Under the pieces are notes generated by a model. The model did no database searches, was not told where the DNA came from, and saw nothing but the letters and a program-made list of their open reading frames with translations. A stretch of DNA of 64,000 nucleotides from Paenibacillus bovis (GTDB lineage Bacteria > Bacillota > Bacilli > Paenibacillales > Paenibacillaceae): positions 310,001 through 374,000 of the forward strand of contig NZ_CP013023.1 of NCBI RefSeq assembly GCF_001421015.2. The letters are read 5' to 3'. Shown here in pieces: positions 44,977 through 54,128 of the stretch. The translations under genes were made by a program, and so were the position numbers. Each line of letters starts with the position of its first letter. The stretch's first letter is position 1.

Positions 44977-45344
44977 ATGGCTGCAAGAACATTTTATTCC
45001 ATCCCTATCCGATAAGCAATCCTTTTTTTGCACATTTCAGACAAAATTTTTATCCATATCTTTCCTTTACAAATGTATTGAAGATTAATATTTACAAAGA
45101 TTATTTTGATTAGGGCATTCGTTTGCACAATTCATTGGTATTTCTGTCAATATATTATGATCCAAGCTTGGATCAAATGTGAGATGTAATGGATTTTCTG
45201 TATTGGCTCCATAAAGAGTGTGTATTTCTCAAAATGAGATATTTCAAATTAAAAAACATTGCTAAGTGCCTATATGGTACAGATAGCGTATGCTGTTATA
45301 TTAGGTTGGTGGCAACAGATTTACCAATAAAAAGGAGGTTTATA

Positions 45345-48300
45345 ATGAAAAAGTTTATTTCGACCTGTTTGGCATTTTCTCTGGTTCTGCCGGGGGTGAC
45401 AGGTAACGCTGCTTTTGCAGCAGAAAACGGCTCGGAGGAAGCATCTGTAGCGGCGGATGTACCTTCCAGCACATTGTCTAATTCTTTATCCACCGATGTA
45501 CAATCCAGCGTATACGAATTGCCGGTGATCAGCCCGCTGCCAAGCTCCAAGACTGTATCCGATATCGTCTACAAACCAGATCAGCTTTCCTTTCCACATG
45601 TATATGATATGACCTACCGTAATGGAGCACTGTACTTTGCACAGGGTTCGAGTGGCATATCCAAGATATCCCTTACAACAGGGCAGACTACAACTATTCT
45701 GAAAAGCAATTATTACTTTATTCAAAGTATTGCCGTAGATTCACAGGATAACCTGTATTACATTCCGCTTGGGAGCTCTTACATAAAGAAAGTCAATCTT
45801 CACTCCCTTCAACTCCCACTTACTTTTGAGCAGCTATTGGATGCAAGTACTGATTATGCCAAGTATACCTCTGCCTCAAGTGATGTAGAGATTACAGGCA
45901 TGGCTTTTGACTCTAAAGACCAGCTTTACGTTGCGATTTCCGGTGACAACTCTGAAAATCTCTCGGGTGTAATGAAATGGAACAGCGATTCACAAAGCCT
46001 TGAGCCAGTTCTCTCCAATAAAAGCGCCCGCGCCAACAAGATCGCCTTTGATTCTCAGGATAATCTGTACATAGATATCCAAAGCTACTCGGCAACTGAT
46101 GGGGCAGTCATTCGATCAGGCATCCAGAAAATTGAAGCCAGCTCGCTGCGTTCATTGCCAATTGCCGATAAAATGTTAAAGCCCTACAAGACGTACCCTG
46201 ATCTGAAGCCGCTTATGAGTGGAATGATATTTTTACCGGATGGAACCTCCTACTCTACAGATGGTAATACAATTCGCCGTATCTTTATGAATGGGCGTCC
46301 TCTGATCACTCTGAATGGACAATCTTCCATTACTCTAACCAATGGAGAACCCTATCAGGAAGCAGGAGCTTATGCTGAAGACGAAAAGTATAATGATCTC
46401 AAAACGCAGATCACCTACTCTCTGAATGGAAAACCTGTAGAAGCTATTGATACTCATATTGTCGGAACCTATACCGTCCACTATAACGCAACTACACCAG
46501 ATCAGCGCTCTGCTAATGAAGTTACACGTACTGTTGTTATAAAAGAAGCTATTAAAAGCCTGACAGAAGTCGACCTTCCTAATCCAGTTAGTATGGATTA
46601 TGCCAATAATGCCGTCTATATTGCCAATCCGGCGACCATGGATTATCCGGATGGCGGTATCTACAAAGTATCTCTGAAAGATTATAGCCGTAAACTTGTC
46701 GCCAAGTTGCCCGATGTACAAGGCGTGGCTGTCAGTAATTCAGGCGATCTTTATTTCTCAACTACCCGCGATTACGGCAGCTTTTTCAAATTAGATAGTC
46801 GCTATCTGAATGAGAACCAGCCTTTGACAAGTTCGGCAGTGTGGGCAGCGGCTGAGGAGATAGAGCCGTTCTCTGCAGAACAGAGTGCCAAAGGTAGTAT
46901 TCAAATCATGGGTCTGGACTTTGACAGCCAGGGTCGTTTGTACATTTCGGCTAATCAGCCAGCCAACACCTATAATGCACATTCGCTTATTACTCGTTCA
47001 ACTAATAATACACTTTCCTCGTTCCAGCAGTTTGGTGAGGGAGATGACACGATTCGAGCAAGCATGAGCAACATTCAGGATATTGAGATCAGTCCTAGCG
47101 GCAACTTGTACATGAATTTTTCAGGATTTAATGCTTATAAACCGTATAAAATCTCTGCAAGTGTACTGCAAGAAGATAAACCTGTCTTAACCTCAAGCAT
47201 GATAAGCGAAAAGTATAATTTCTCTTCTCATAATCATGGAATAACTTTCCTTCCTAATGGAGAAGGTTATGTCACTACTATCAATTCTTCTGGGGCAAAT
47301 ATATATAAGACCTCCTTTTACGACGGAGCTTCTACCAGCCCAGGAGCAGCAGATCCTTATCAGCTGGAGACTCTGAATATTCCGACACCTTACGGCATGG
47401 CATATTATAAAGATCACGCCTATATTGCCCAGGGAACTAATGGATTATCCAAAGTTGACCTGGCGACTCGTACCGTTACACAGCTGGTGTACGGTTCTAA
47501 TACGCTTAATCTGCGGGCTGTAACTGTCGACTCCAAGGGTGGCTTATACTATGCTGTACCGAATGCCAAAAATTCGGAATATACGTATATCAAAAAAGTC
47601 GATGCCGCTTCTCTAAATCAGCCATTGACTGCCGAGCAACTACTGGCGAAAAGTATCAACTTTGCCTATATTCCGGAGAGCAGAATTAGCGGACTGGCTA
47701 TGGATAAAAATAATCAATTGTACATTTCCCTGGATAAAGGATGGGATCTGGACCCTGGTATACTGCGTTGGAGCAACACATCCAAAACGCTGACTCCTGT
47801 CTCGGAAGAAGCTTCCATGATTACGGCTATCACTTTTGATAATCAAGGGAATCTTTATTTTAAAACTCCAAGTCCGCAATCGTATTATTCTTATGCTGCG
47901 GGTATTGTCAAAATCAGTGCTGCCGATCTGAAGGGTGCATTGCCTGTTGCAGACGAAAAGCTCATTTCGTATAAACAAGATGTGCTTCGAAATGAACCTT
48001 ATAACGGATTGTTGTTCCTTGCTGACGGAACATCCTATTTCAGTAATGGACAAAGTCTGAAGCGCGTATACCCTGAATCTCGTCCGATCGTGACTTTAGA
48101 AGGTTACTCGGATGCTATTTTCCAGGGAGATATCTATACCGATCCAGGAATTCGGGTTATTGAGGATGAGAAGTACTCCAAGTTTGATGTCAAAACAACG
48201 TATTCCTTTAATGGTGCATTTGTTCCTAGCCTGGATACCAGTAAAGTCGGAACGTACACCATCCATTATGTAGCCGTCAATCCAGCCGGTACCGCTTCTC

Positions 48301-49088
48301 TGGAAAAAACGCGCGAAGTGACTATCAAGCCGACTCCCAGCCAACTGAAAGACTGGTATATTACCGGAATTAATAGCATGGATGCGGATAGCCAGAATCT
48401 GTATCTAACTAATTATTCGCATGAGAATAATCCTAACTATGGCTTGTACAAAATCTCTTTGCAGACCATGCAAAAAACGAGATTAGCAGCAATCAATGAT
48501 ATAGGCGCTGTAGCGGTGAACGCATCCGGCGACTTATTCTTTACACGCTATGATATGAATAACATGATTTTCAAAATCGAAGCCAAACATCTGCAGAGCG
48601 GCAAAGCCCTTACCGCAGATCAGCTGATGAAGCTCAGCCGTACGTACATGCCTTTTACAGCCAAAGAGGCCAGTGCAGCTCCGCTTAAAATTAGTAGTCT
48701 AGAGTTTGATAAACAGGGCCGATTGTACGCTGCTGTAAATATTTATGGCAAAACAGGCGTGACTTCCAAAGTCGTTCGCTTATCTGGTAACGACTGGAAT
48801 AAGTCCACATTGATCACCGAGCTGCCTGTCAGCGTCGATGATATGGATTTCTCTCCTGCAGGTGATCTGTATATTTCTACAATCGAGCGTTATACTACCT
48901 GGAAACATGATACTTACAAGATCACGGCCGACCAGTTCAATACATTACCAGTCCAGATCGGTCGTTTGACAAAGGTTTCTACGGGTGGAGATGGCAGTAT
49001 TGTATTTTTGACGGACGGCACAGGATATGTAAGCCAGGTTGAAGATTTCCAAAAAGAAAAACAGACGATTTTAAAGTTTAATTATTAA
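45345..49088 (+). CDS. Large secreted protein: propeller-like repeats with two Ig-like (DUF5011) domains
   Basis: This 1247-residue protein has a signal peptide (MKKFISTCLAFSLVLPGVTG, ending in AFA). Repeats such as IAVDSQDNLYYI, MAFDSKDQLYVAI, ITFDNQGNLYF and LEFDKQGRLYAAV indicate NHL/SMP-30-like beta-propeller blades. The order is propeller (~55-330), Ig-like (~335-410, LNGQSSITLTNGEPYQEAG), propeller (~410-650), propeller (~655-945), Ig-like (~950-1030) and propeller (~1035-1247), which implies an internal duplication. It has no SLH domain or sortase motif, so it is probably released or bound by the Ig-like domains. AAAGGAGGTTTATA fixes the start. A paralogue follows directly. The function is unknown; adhesion or polymer binding is possible. 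Confidence 0.82.
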   Translation: MKKFISTCLAFSLVLPGVTGNAAFAAENGSEEASVAADVPSSTLSNSLSTDVQSSVYELPVISPLPSSKTVSDIVYKPDQLSFPHVYDMTYRNGALYFAQGSSGISKISLTTGQTTTILKSNYYFIQSIAVDSQDNLYYIPLGSSYIKKVNLHSLQLPLTFEQLLDASTDYAKYTSASSDVEITGMAFDSKDQLYVAISGDNSENLSGVMKWNSDSQSLEPVLSNKSARANKIAFDSQDNLYIDIQSYSATDGAVIRSGIQKIEASSLRSLPIADKMLKPYKTYPDLKPLMSGMIFLPDGTSYSTDGNTIRRIFMNGRPLITLNGQSSITLTNGEPYQEAGAYAEDEKYNDLKTQITYSLNGKPVEAIDTHIVGTYTVHYNATTPDQRSANEVTRTVVIKEAIKSLTEVDLPNPVSMDYANNAVYIANPATMDYPDGGIYKVSLKDYSRKLVAKLPDVQGVAVSNSGDLYFSTTRDYGSFFKLDSRYLNENQPLTSSAVWAAAEEIEPFSAEQSAKGSIQIMGLDFDSQGRLYISANQPANTYNAHSLITRSTNNTLSSFQQFGEGDDTIRASMSNIQDIEISPSGNLYMNFSGFNAYKPYKISASVLQEDKPVLTSSMISEKYNFSSHNHGITFLPNGEGYVTTINSSGANIYKTSFYDGASTSPGAADPYQLETLNIPTPYGMAYYKDHAYIAQGTNGLSKVDLATRTVTQLVYGSNTLNLRAVTVDSKGGLYYAVPNAKNSEYTYIKKVDAASLNQPLTAEQLLAKSINFAYIPESRISGLAMDKNNQLYISLDKGWDLDPGILRWSNTSKTLTPVSEEASMITAITFDNQGNLYFKTPSPQSYYSYAAGIVKISAADLKGALPVADEKLISYKQDVLRNEPYNGLLFLADGTSYFSNGQSLKRVYPESRPIVTLEGYSDAIFQGDIYTDPGIRVIEDEKYSKFDVKTTYSFNGAFVPSLDTSKVGTYTIHYVAVNPAGTASLEKTREVTIKPTPSQLKDWYITGINSMDADSQNLYLTNYSHENNPNYGLYKISLQTMQKTRLAAINDIGAVAVNASGDLFFTRYDMNNMIFKIEAKHLQSGKALTADQLMKLSRTYMPFTAKEASAAPLKISSLEFDKQGRLYAAVNIYGKTGVTSKVVRLSGNDWNKSTLITELPVSVDDMDFSPAGDLYISTIERYTTWKHDTYKITADQFNTLPVQIGRLTKVSTGGDGSIVFLTDGTGYVSQVEDFQKEKQTILKFNY

Positions 49089-49121
49089 GACTGCTTCATT
49101 AGTTGGTAAGTTCATTTTGCT

Positions 49122-49162
49122 AACCCGCCTGCCTCGATCTACGAAGGCAGGCGGGTTTTTTG
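49122..49162 (+). terminator. Terminator of exoprotein A
   Basis: AACCCGCCTGCCT pairs with AGGCAGGCGGGTT, followed by TTTT. Confidence 0.9.
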
Positions 49163-49349
49163 GCTATTCTCTAGAATAAATAAATATAAATATGTATAAA
49201 GATAGATTTGCACCTAAACTTTTCCATACTACTATCCGATAACACTTGAGAAGTTAATTTAACAGCTTAATGAATTATGGATGGGTTATGAACAGTTGCT
49301 AAGTCGGTTGCTTTGTATATTTGGAAATGAAACCAAAGGGGATAGCTCA

Positions 49350-52300
49350 TTGCAAAATGCCAAAAAACTGATTACATTTTGTCTGGCTGCATCACTTGTA
49401 TTGCCGGGAGCCTCATTATCAACCGCTTACGCGGACGGGGAAAATACAGATACCAGCAGCGTATCCAGTGGAAATTCGGTTACTGGAGATACGTATTCTT
49501 CACCTGATTCTTCTGCCAGTGCACCGGTTGTTCAGTATACCGGCGGCAGTGGATATAGCGTAACTACTTCGGTATATGCAACCAAGCCCGTCATTACCCT
49601 GACAGGCGATCCACAGATCAACTTGACTGCCGGACAGGCTTATGTAGAAGCTGGAGCTACCGTGCAGGATAATACCTACTCCGATCTCAAAGCAGCCAAT
49701 GTCACTTATACCCTGAACAATGTGACCGTTAGCAGTGTAGATACCAGCAAACCAGGGACGTATATCGCTCATTACAATGTGACCAATCCGGCCGGACAGT
49801 CTGCGGATGAAGTACAGCGTACTATCATGGTGAAATCTGCGAACACTTATGCAGATCTCTCCCAACTTGGGATCAACTGGGCGTATGGACTGGCTTATCA
49901 TGACGGTTATCTCTATGTTGCCCAGCGTCAGAGTGCCCTGCTCCGTGTGTCGGTAACAACAGGAGAAATCACAACAATTGTATCCAGCAACAAGTCCTTT
50001 ATGGGAGTTGCTCTGGATTCCCATGGCAATCTATATTATACGATTGACAGTGATCCACGAATTTACAAGCTGGACAGCAGCTATCTCTCTTCTCTTCCGA
50101 TGACAGAATCCGAACTGACCAACCGCAGTACGGTATACTATACGCATCCTAACTTCACTTATATATACGGACTGGGTATTGATGCCAACGACAATGTCTA
50201 TTATTCCGATTACAACAATAAAGCCATTATCAAAATTCAAGCAGGAACCAAACAGACGGTGACTGTCATTACCAACTTTACGACTTCACTGAGAGCTTTT
50301 ACCTTTGATGCAGACGGCAATTTCTATACAGGTGGCGCAGACTACCGTATCTATCGGGTTTCTGCACAGAACCTTGGCAACCTGCCACTCTCATCCAGTG
50401 CACTGGTCAACATTACACCAAACACGTACTACGGCGCTTACGGCTTGGTCTTCCTGCCGGATGGACAGGCTTATCTGGGAACAGCAGGCCTCATCCAGAA
50501 AGTTTCCTTCCAAGCAGCCAAACCGGTTATTACCTTGAAGGGGCAGTCCACAATCAAAGTTGAAGCGGATGGTGTCTATACTGATCCAGGTGTAACAGTT
50601 ACCGACCCGACTTCTTCTTCACTCATTCCCAAAGTAACGTATACTTTCCAGGGATCTACCGTGTCCGGAGTCAATACAAGCGTACCGGGTACGTATATCG
50701 TTCATTACAATGTGATGAATTCCTCCGGTACTGCAGCTGTCGAGGTTACACGTACCGTTATCGTAAGTCCTGCACCAACCAATCTGCAGGAAGTAAGTGT
50801 ATATCGCCCGTTCGGTCTGGCATACTACAACAGTAATGTGTACTATGCAGATTACGGACTTGGCATCTACCAGATCTCCGGTACTACGTTCAAGAAGAAA
50901 CAGATTGTAGCCGATCGCGATATTATTGCACTTACTTTCAACAGCAGTGGTGATTTGCTTTATTCCAAGACTGGCAATGCCCATGTATACAAGGTAGCCG
51001 CATCTGATCTGCAGGGTAACCTGCCTTTGAGCGCGCAACAGCTGGCAGAGCGCAGTGAAGTATATTATACCGTGGACAGCAATATAGGGATAACCGGTAT
51101 GACTTTTGATAGCCAGGGACGTCTGTATCTTTCGTTGCAGTACAGCAGTGAGCTGAACTCACGCATTGTTCGCTTCAACGATAATATGACTACTGCTCCT
51201 CAGCTGGTGGCCGAGTATCCGGTTGCATTATACGGTATTGCATTCAGCTCCTATGGCAATCTGTACGTGAATGCAGGCAATTTCCACACGTACAAAATAG
51301 GTGCCCCTCAACTGCGCAAGCTTCCGGTGGGAATCAACAGTTTCCAGGATATGGGTACTAATAACAAAGGTTTTGGTCTGGTTATTCTGCCGGACAACAG
51401 CGGATATCTGAGTCATATCGAGCCAAACGCACCACTGACCCGTGCAAGCTTCACGGATCAAATGGAAGCCGTACCGGTGGATAGCGTTACACTCGATACT
51501 CAGACACTGAATCTTAAAAAAAGAGGCACGGTTCAGACATTGACAGCTACCGTGCTGCCGGCGGATGCCAGCAATCCTGCTGTCCTTTGGACAACCAGTG
51601 ATCCGTCTGTCGCTACAGTCAAAGATGGCGTAGTGACTCCACTAAACAAAGGGACTGCCATCATCACGGTAACGACTATCGATGGCAGCTATTCCAGCAG
51701 TGCTACCGTGACTGTCAAGGATACTGCCCGTGGCAGCTCCAACAACACATCGGAGAGTATCAATCTGTCTACCAGCACATCCAGTACGGGAACGTCTGCT
51801 TCTCCGGTTAATGCAGTTACGGCAACACGAACAACCCAGTCGGATGGCAAGAAAATAGATACAATCAACCTTTCCAGCAGCGGACTGGAACAGGCGGTAG
51901 CCCGTCTGGCTTCCGGCGACACAACAGCTCGTCTGGCTGTACCGGATGCACAGAATGAAGTAGCTTCGACCAATATCACTCTGCCGGTTACTGCTACACA
52001 GTCATTGAAACGGACAGGCACTGATCTGGAAATTCAGACCAATACCGTATCGGTTACTATACCGGTCTCGGTTCTGAACAACTTGAATAGTGATTTGCAC
52101 TTTAGTTTGACACCGGTCAAGGATAGTACACTATTGCAACCTATCCGTAATGCGGCTGCCAGCCTGACACCGAATCAGACCGGTACCGTTATCGGTACTC
52201 CGGTGACTATAGAAAGCAATCTGCAAGGCCAGCTGGTTCAGCTGACTCTGCCGGTAAGCAGCAAGCTGCTGCCACAAAATGCAGAAGCACAAACCGCCTG

Positions 52301-52463
52301 GCTGCAGCAGCTGCGTATTTTCTCCAAATACGCGGATGGCAGTTCCGAATTGATTCAACCGAAAGTCGTCAAGGATGTAAATGGTAATGTTGGCCTTCAG
52401 TTTGCAGGTAGCCAGCTCAGTACGGTAGCTGTCGTCGATACGCAAAGTACAACTTCCAACTAA
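49350..52463 (+). CDS. Large secreted paralogue: Ig-like, propeller and BIG2 domains
   Basis: This 1037-residue protein starts with TTG behind AAAGGGGATAGCTCA and has a signal peptide (MQNAKKLITFCLAASLVLPG...AYA). The order is Ser-rich linker, Ig-like DUF5011 (~70-155, KPVITLTGDPQINLTAGQAY), propeller (~160-395), Ig-like (~400-480), propeller (~485-710), BIG2 (~720-805, VTLDTQTLNLKKRGTVQTLT), a Ser/Thr-rich linker and a C-terminal ~200-residue beta domain (SVTIPVSVLNNLNSDLHFSL). It shares blades such as ITGMTFDSQGRLYLSL with exoprotein A, so the two are tandem paralogues with different tails. The role is unknown; a cell-surface or matrix protein is likely. Confidence 0.8.
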   Translation: MQNAKKLITFCLAASLVLPGASLSTAYADGENTDTSSVSSGNSVTGDTYSSPDSSASAPVVQYTGGSGYSVTTSVYATKPVITLTGDPQINLTAGQAYVEAGATVQDNTYSDLKAANVTYTLNNVTVSSVDTSKPGTYIAHYNVTNPAGQSADEVQRTIMVKSANTYADLSQLGINWAYGLAYHDGYLYVAQRQSALLRVSVTTGEITTIVSSNKSFMGVALDSHGNLYYTIDSDPRIYKLDSSYLSSLPMTESELTNRSTVYYTHPNFTYIYGLGIDANDNVYYSDYNNKAIIKIQAGTKQTVTVITNFTTSLRAFTFDADGNFYTGGADYRIYRVSAQNLGNLPLSSSALVNITPNTYYGAYGLVFLPDGQAYLGTAGLIQKVSFQAAKPVITLKGQSTIKVEADGVYTDPGVTVTDPTSSSLIPKVTYTFQGSTVSGVNTSVPGTYIVHYNVMNSSGTAAVEVTRTVIVSPAPTNLQEVSVYRPFGLAYYNSNVYYADYGLGIYQISGTTFKKKQIVADRDIIALTFNSSGDLLYSKTGNAHVYKVAASDLQGNLPLSAQQLAERSEVYYTVDSNIGITGMTFDSQGRLYLSLQYSSELNSRIVRFNDNMTTAPQLVAEYPVALYGIAFSSYGNLYVNAGNFHTYKIGAPQLRKLPVGINSFQDMGTNNKGFGLVILPDNSGYLSHIEPNAPLTRASFTDQMEAVPVDSVTLDTQTLNLKKRGTVQTLTATVLPADASNPAVLWTTSDPSVATVKDGVVTPLNKGTAIITVTTIDGSYSSSATVTVKDTARGSSNNTSESINLSTSTSSTGTSASPVNAVTATRTTQSDGKKIDTINLSSSGLEQAVARLASGDTTARLAVPDAQNEVASTNITLPVTATQSLKRTGTDLEIQTNTVSVTIPVSVLNNLNSDLHFSLTPVKDSTLLQPIRNAAASLTPNQTGTVIGTPVTIESNLQGQLVQLTLPVSSKLLPQNAEAQTAWLQQLRIFSKYADGSSELIQPKVVKDVNGNVGLQFAGSQLSTVAVVDTQSTTSN

Positions 52464-52465
52464 AC

Positions 52466-52501
52466 ATCATCCTTGGCCGGGCCACCGGTCAAGGATGATT
52501 G
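52466..52501 (+). terminator. First hairpin after exoprotein B
   Basis: ATCATCCTTGGCCGG pairs with CCGGTCAAGGATGAT (one mismatch). No strong T-run follows. Confidence 0.6.
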
Positions 52502-52536
52502 AAATAACGGTCTGATCGGTTCAAATCGTTCACAGC

Positions 52537-52571
52537 AATCCCTCTGTATATTCAATGCAGAGGGATTTTTG
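52537..52571 (+). terminator. Terminator after exoprotein B
   Basis: AATCCCTCTG pairs with CAGAGGGATT, followed by TTTT. It lies just before the marR promoter. Confidence 0.85.
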
Positions 52572-52584
52572 CTGCGAAATAAGA

Positions 52585-52613
52585 TTGACAATAGTTTGAT
52601 ATCAAATTATATT
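52585..52613 (+). promoter_or_regulatory. Consensus sigma-A promoter of marR with operator in the spacer
   Basis: TTGACA (52585-52590), a 17-bp spacer and TATATT (52608-52613). The spacer contains the palindrome TTTGATATCAAA (52595-52606). The -10 box ends six bases before the ATG, which places the transcription start at or next to the start codon. Confidence 0.82.
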
Positions 52614-52619
52614 TGTTGT

Positions 52620-53042
52620 ATGAAAACAACAGATGCTGTATCACTTATATCCAAAATCAGAGAACAGGTGAACCGGTTTATCGTAGCCGAGATGGCAAAG
52701 CGGGGTGTCGAAGGGATTGCGACTTCACACGGAGATATTATCTATACTCTCGCTGGCAAGCCGCGCATGACTATGGCGGAAATATCCAGATCGATCCGCA
52801 AAGACAAATCGACGGTCACTGCGCTGATCGACAAGCTGATCCGACTGGAATTGGTGCATAAAGAAAAAGATGCGAATGACACAAGAATTACCTTTGTATC
52901 GCTGACACCCAAAGGGGAAGCACTCAAGCCTGTTTTTGAAGAGATTTCCCGTGAGCTGATGGACTCGTTTTATACCGGCTTTTCCGCAGAAGAGAAAAAG
53001 GAACTGCTGCGTTTGCTACTGAAGGTACACCACAACTTCTAA
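52620..53042 (+). CDS. MarR family transcriptional regulator, probably leaderless mRNA
   Basis: This 140-residue MarR-type protein has MTMAEISRSIRKDKSTVTAL, then IDKLIRLELVHKEKDANDTR and ITFVSLTPKGEAL. The ATG at 52620 gives the natural family length, but no ribosome site precedes it; instead the promoter -10 box ends six bases upstream, so the mRNA should begin at the ATG. A longer frame from a TTG at 52569 would read through the promoter and is unlikely. The promoter palindrome and a related one before the next gene (53058-53075) point to repression of both genes by this protein. Confidence 0.87.
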   Translation: MKTTDAVSLISKIREQVNRFIVAEMAKRGVEGIATSHGDIIYTLAGKPRMTMAEISRSIRKDKSTVTALIDKLIRLELVHKEKDANDTRITFVSLTPKGEALKPVFEEISRELMDSFYTGFSAEEKKELLRLLLKVHHNF

Positions 53043-53057
53043 TTTTTTTTGGATAAA

Positions 53058-53075
53058 TAGTTTGATATAAAACTA
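53058..53075 (+). promoter_or_regulatory. Second MarR operator upstream of the hydrolase gene
   Basis: TAGTTTGATATAAAACTA is an imperfect palindrome that repeats the TAGTTTGATAT core of the marR promoter operator. It lies 19 bases before the hydrolase ATG. Confidence 0.65.
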
Positions 53076-53093
53076 ATTACGGAGGTAACCAAA

Positions 53094-53924
53094 ATGATTG
53101 ATTATACCACCTTGTTGCCCGATCATACCACCAAATATATAGGTGAATATGATCTGTATCTCGAAATGTATAACGCGGAAAATCCAGCAGCTCCTACTTC
53201 GGAAAGACCTCCACTGCTCTTTGTACATGGCGCTTATACCGGCAGCTGGATGTGGAGCAAGTATATTCCCCATTTTGTCCGCAGCGGATGGACCTGTTAC
53301 TGCATGAATCTGAGAGGCCATTACCGCAGCCGGGCCGTTGATATGAGCAAGGTAACTGTAGAGGATTATCTGGACGATATTCGTACAATTATCAATGAAT
53401 GCGGACAGCCTCCAATACTGATCGGCTTCAGTATGGGCGGAATCCTCAGTCAGAAAATAGCGGAATCGGCAGCGCTCGCCGGCCTGGTCATTATAGACTC
53501 CAGTCTGAGCCGGGAAGTACACGAACAGGCACCTTATCCCGATCTGGTTCCGGTCGTACCGGGGCTGATTATTCCTCCACCGATCCGTGAGGAAACAACC
53601 AGTCTGGATGAATCGGCAGATGATATTGCTTTTCAGCGAAAATATTTATCGATGGAAGCAGCATTGGCATTTGGCACTATTTCAGTCGCATTTGGTGCAC
53701 AGCAGGGTATTTCTATTGATGGCAGCCTGATTAAGGCACCTGCTCTTGTGATCAAAGCGGTAAATAATGATATCGAAGATCGTCAGGGCCGACTGACTGC
53801 CAAGCAGCTGCATGCGGAATATACAGGGCTGCAGGGTACGACCCACACTGGCTTGCTGGTCGGGCAGCGTTACCATGAAGGTGCAGATCGAATCCTGACA
53901 TGGCTGGAACAGTTGGGCAATTGA
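53094..53924 (+). CDS. Alpha/beta hydrolase
   Basis: This 276-residue alpha/beta hydrolase has the oxyanion segment PPLLFVHGAYTGSWMW, the lipase-type DLRGH variant MNLRGHYRS, the nucleophile elbow IGFSMGG (Ser) and a C-terminal His in TTHTGLLVG. It is close to small esterases and lactonases that detoxify or process acyl compounds. ACGGAGGTAACCAAA precedes the ATG. It lies 51 bases behind marR with a matching operator between the genes, so it is probably induced by a compound sensed by MarR. The substrate is unknown. Confidence 0.85.
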   Translation: MIDYTTLLPDHTTKYIGEYDLYLEMYNAENPAAPTSERPPLLFVHGAYTGSWMWSKYIPHFVRSGWTCYCMNLRGHYRSRAVDMSKVTVEDYLDDIRTIINECGQPPILIGFSMGGILSQKIAESAALAGLVIIDSSLSREVHEQAPYPDLVPVVPGLIIPPPIREETTSLDESADDIAFQRKYLSMEAALAFGTISVAFGAQQGISIDGSLIKAPALVIKAVNNDIEDRQGRLTAKQLHAEYTGLQGTTHTGLLVGQRYHEGADRILTWLEQLGN

Positions 53925-53988
53925 TCATGCTTCTCCCTCTACCTGATTCTCTGTTGCATCTTCTGTCCGAATCGCTTGGAGCCCGGGC

Positions 53989-54028
53989 AGCAAAAGCCCC
54001 CCGTATCGCATAGGCAGAGGGGCTTTAC
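53989..54028. terminator. Terminator between the hydrolase gene and the peptide operon
   Basis: AAAGCCCCCC pairs imperfectly with AGGGGCTTT. T's or A's flank both sides, so it can serve the hydrolase gene and the convergent S9 peptidase gene. Confidence 0.7.
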
Positions 54029-54128
54029 TATTCGGAAATAAGATGGATAGACAGCCTGTACGCCTACCAGTTGCGAAGAACATCCGGCAGGCTGATAACC
54101 ATAAGAAAAGACGTTCTATATATTCTTG

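Larger units (their letters stand above)
44761..45344. other. Divergent regulatory region between the sugar importer and exoprotein A
   Basis: This is 584 bases of AT-rich DNA without a credible ORF. It contains the minus-strand promoter of the importer, the cre sites listed separately, and the plus-strand promoter of the exoprotein gene, which I could not place precisely. Confidence 0.5.
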
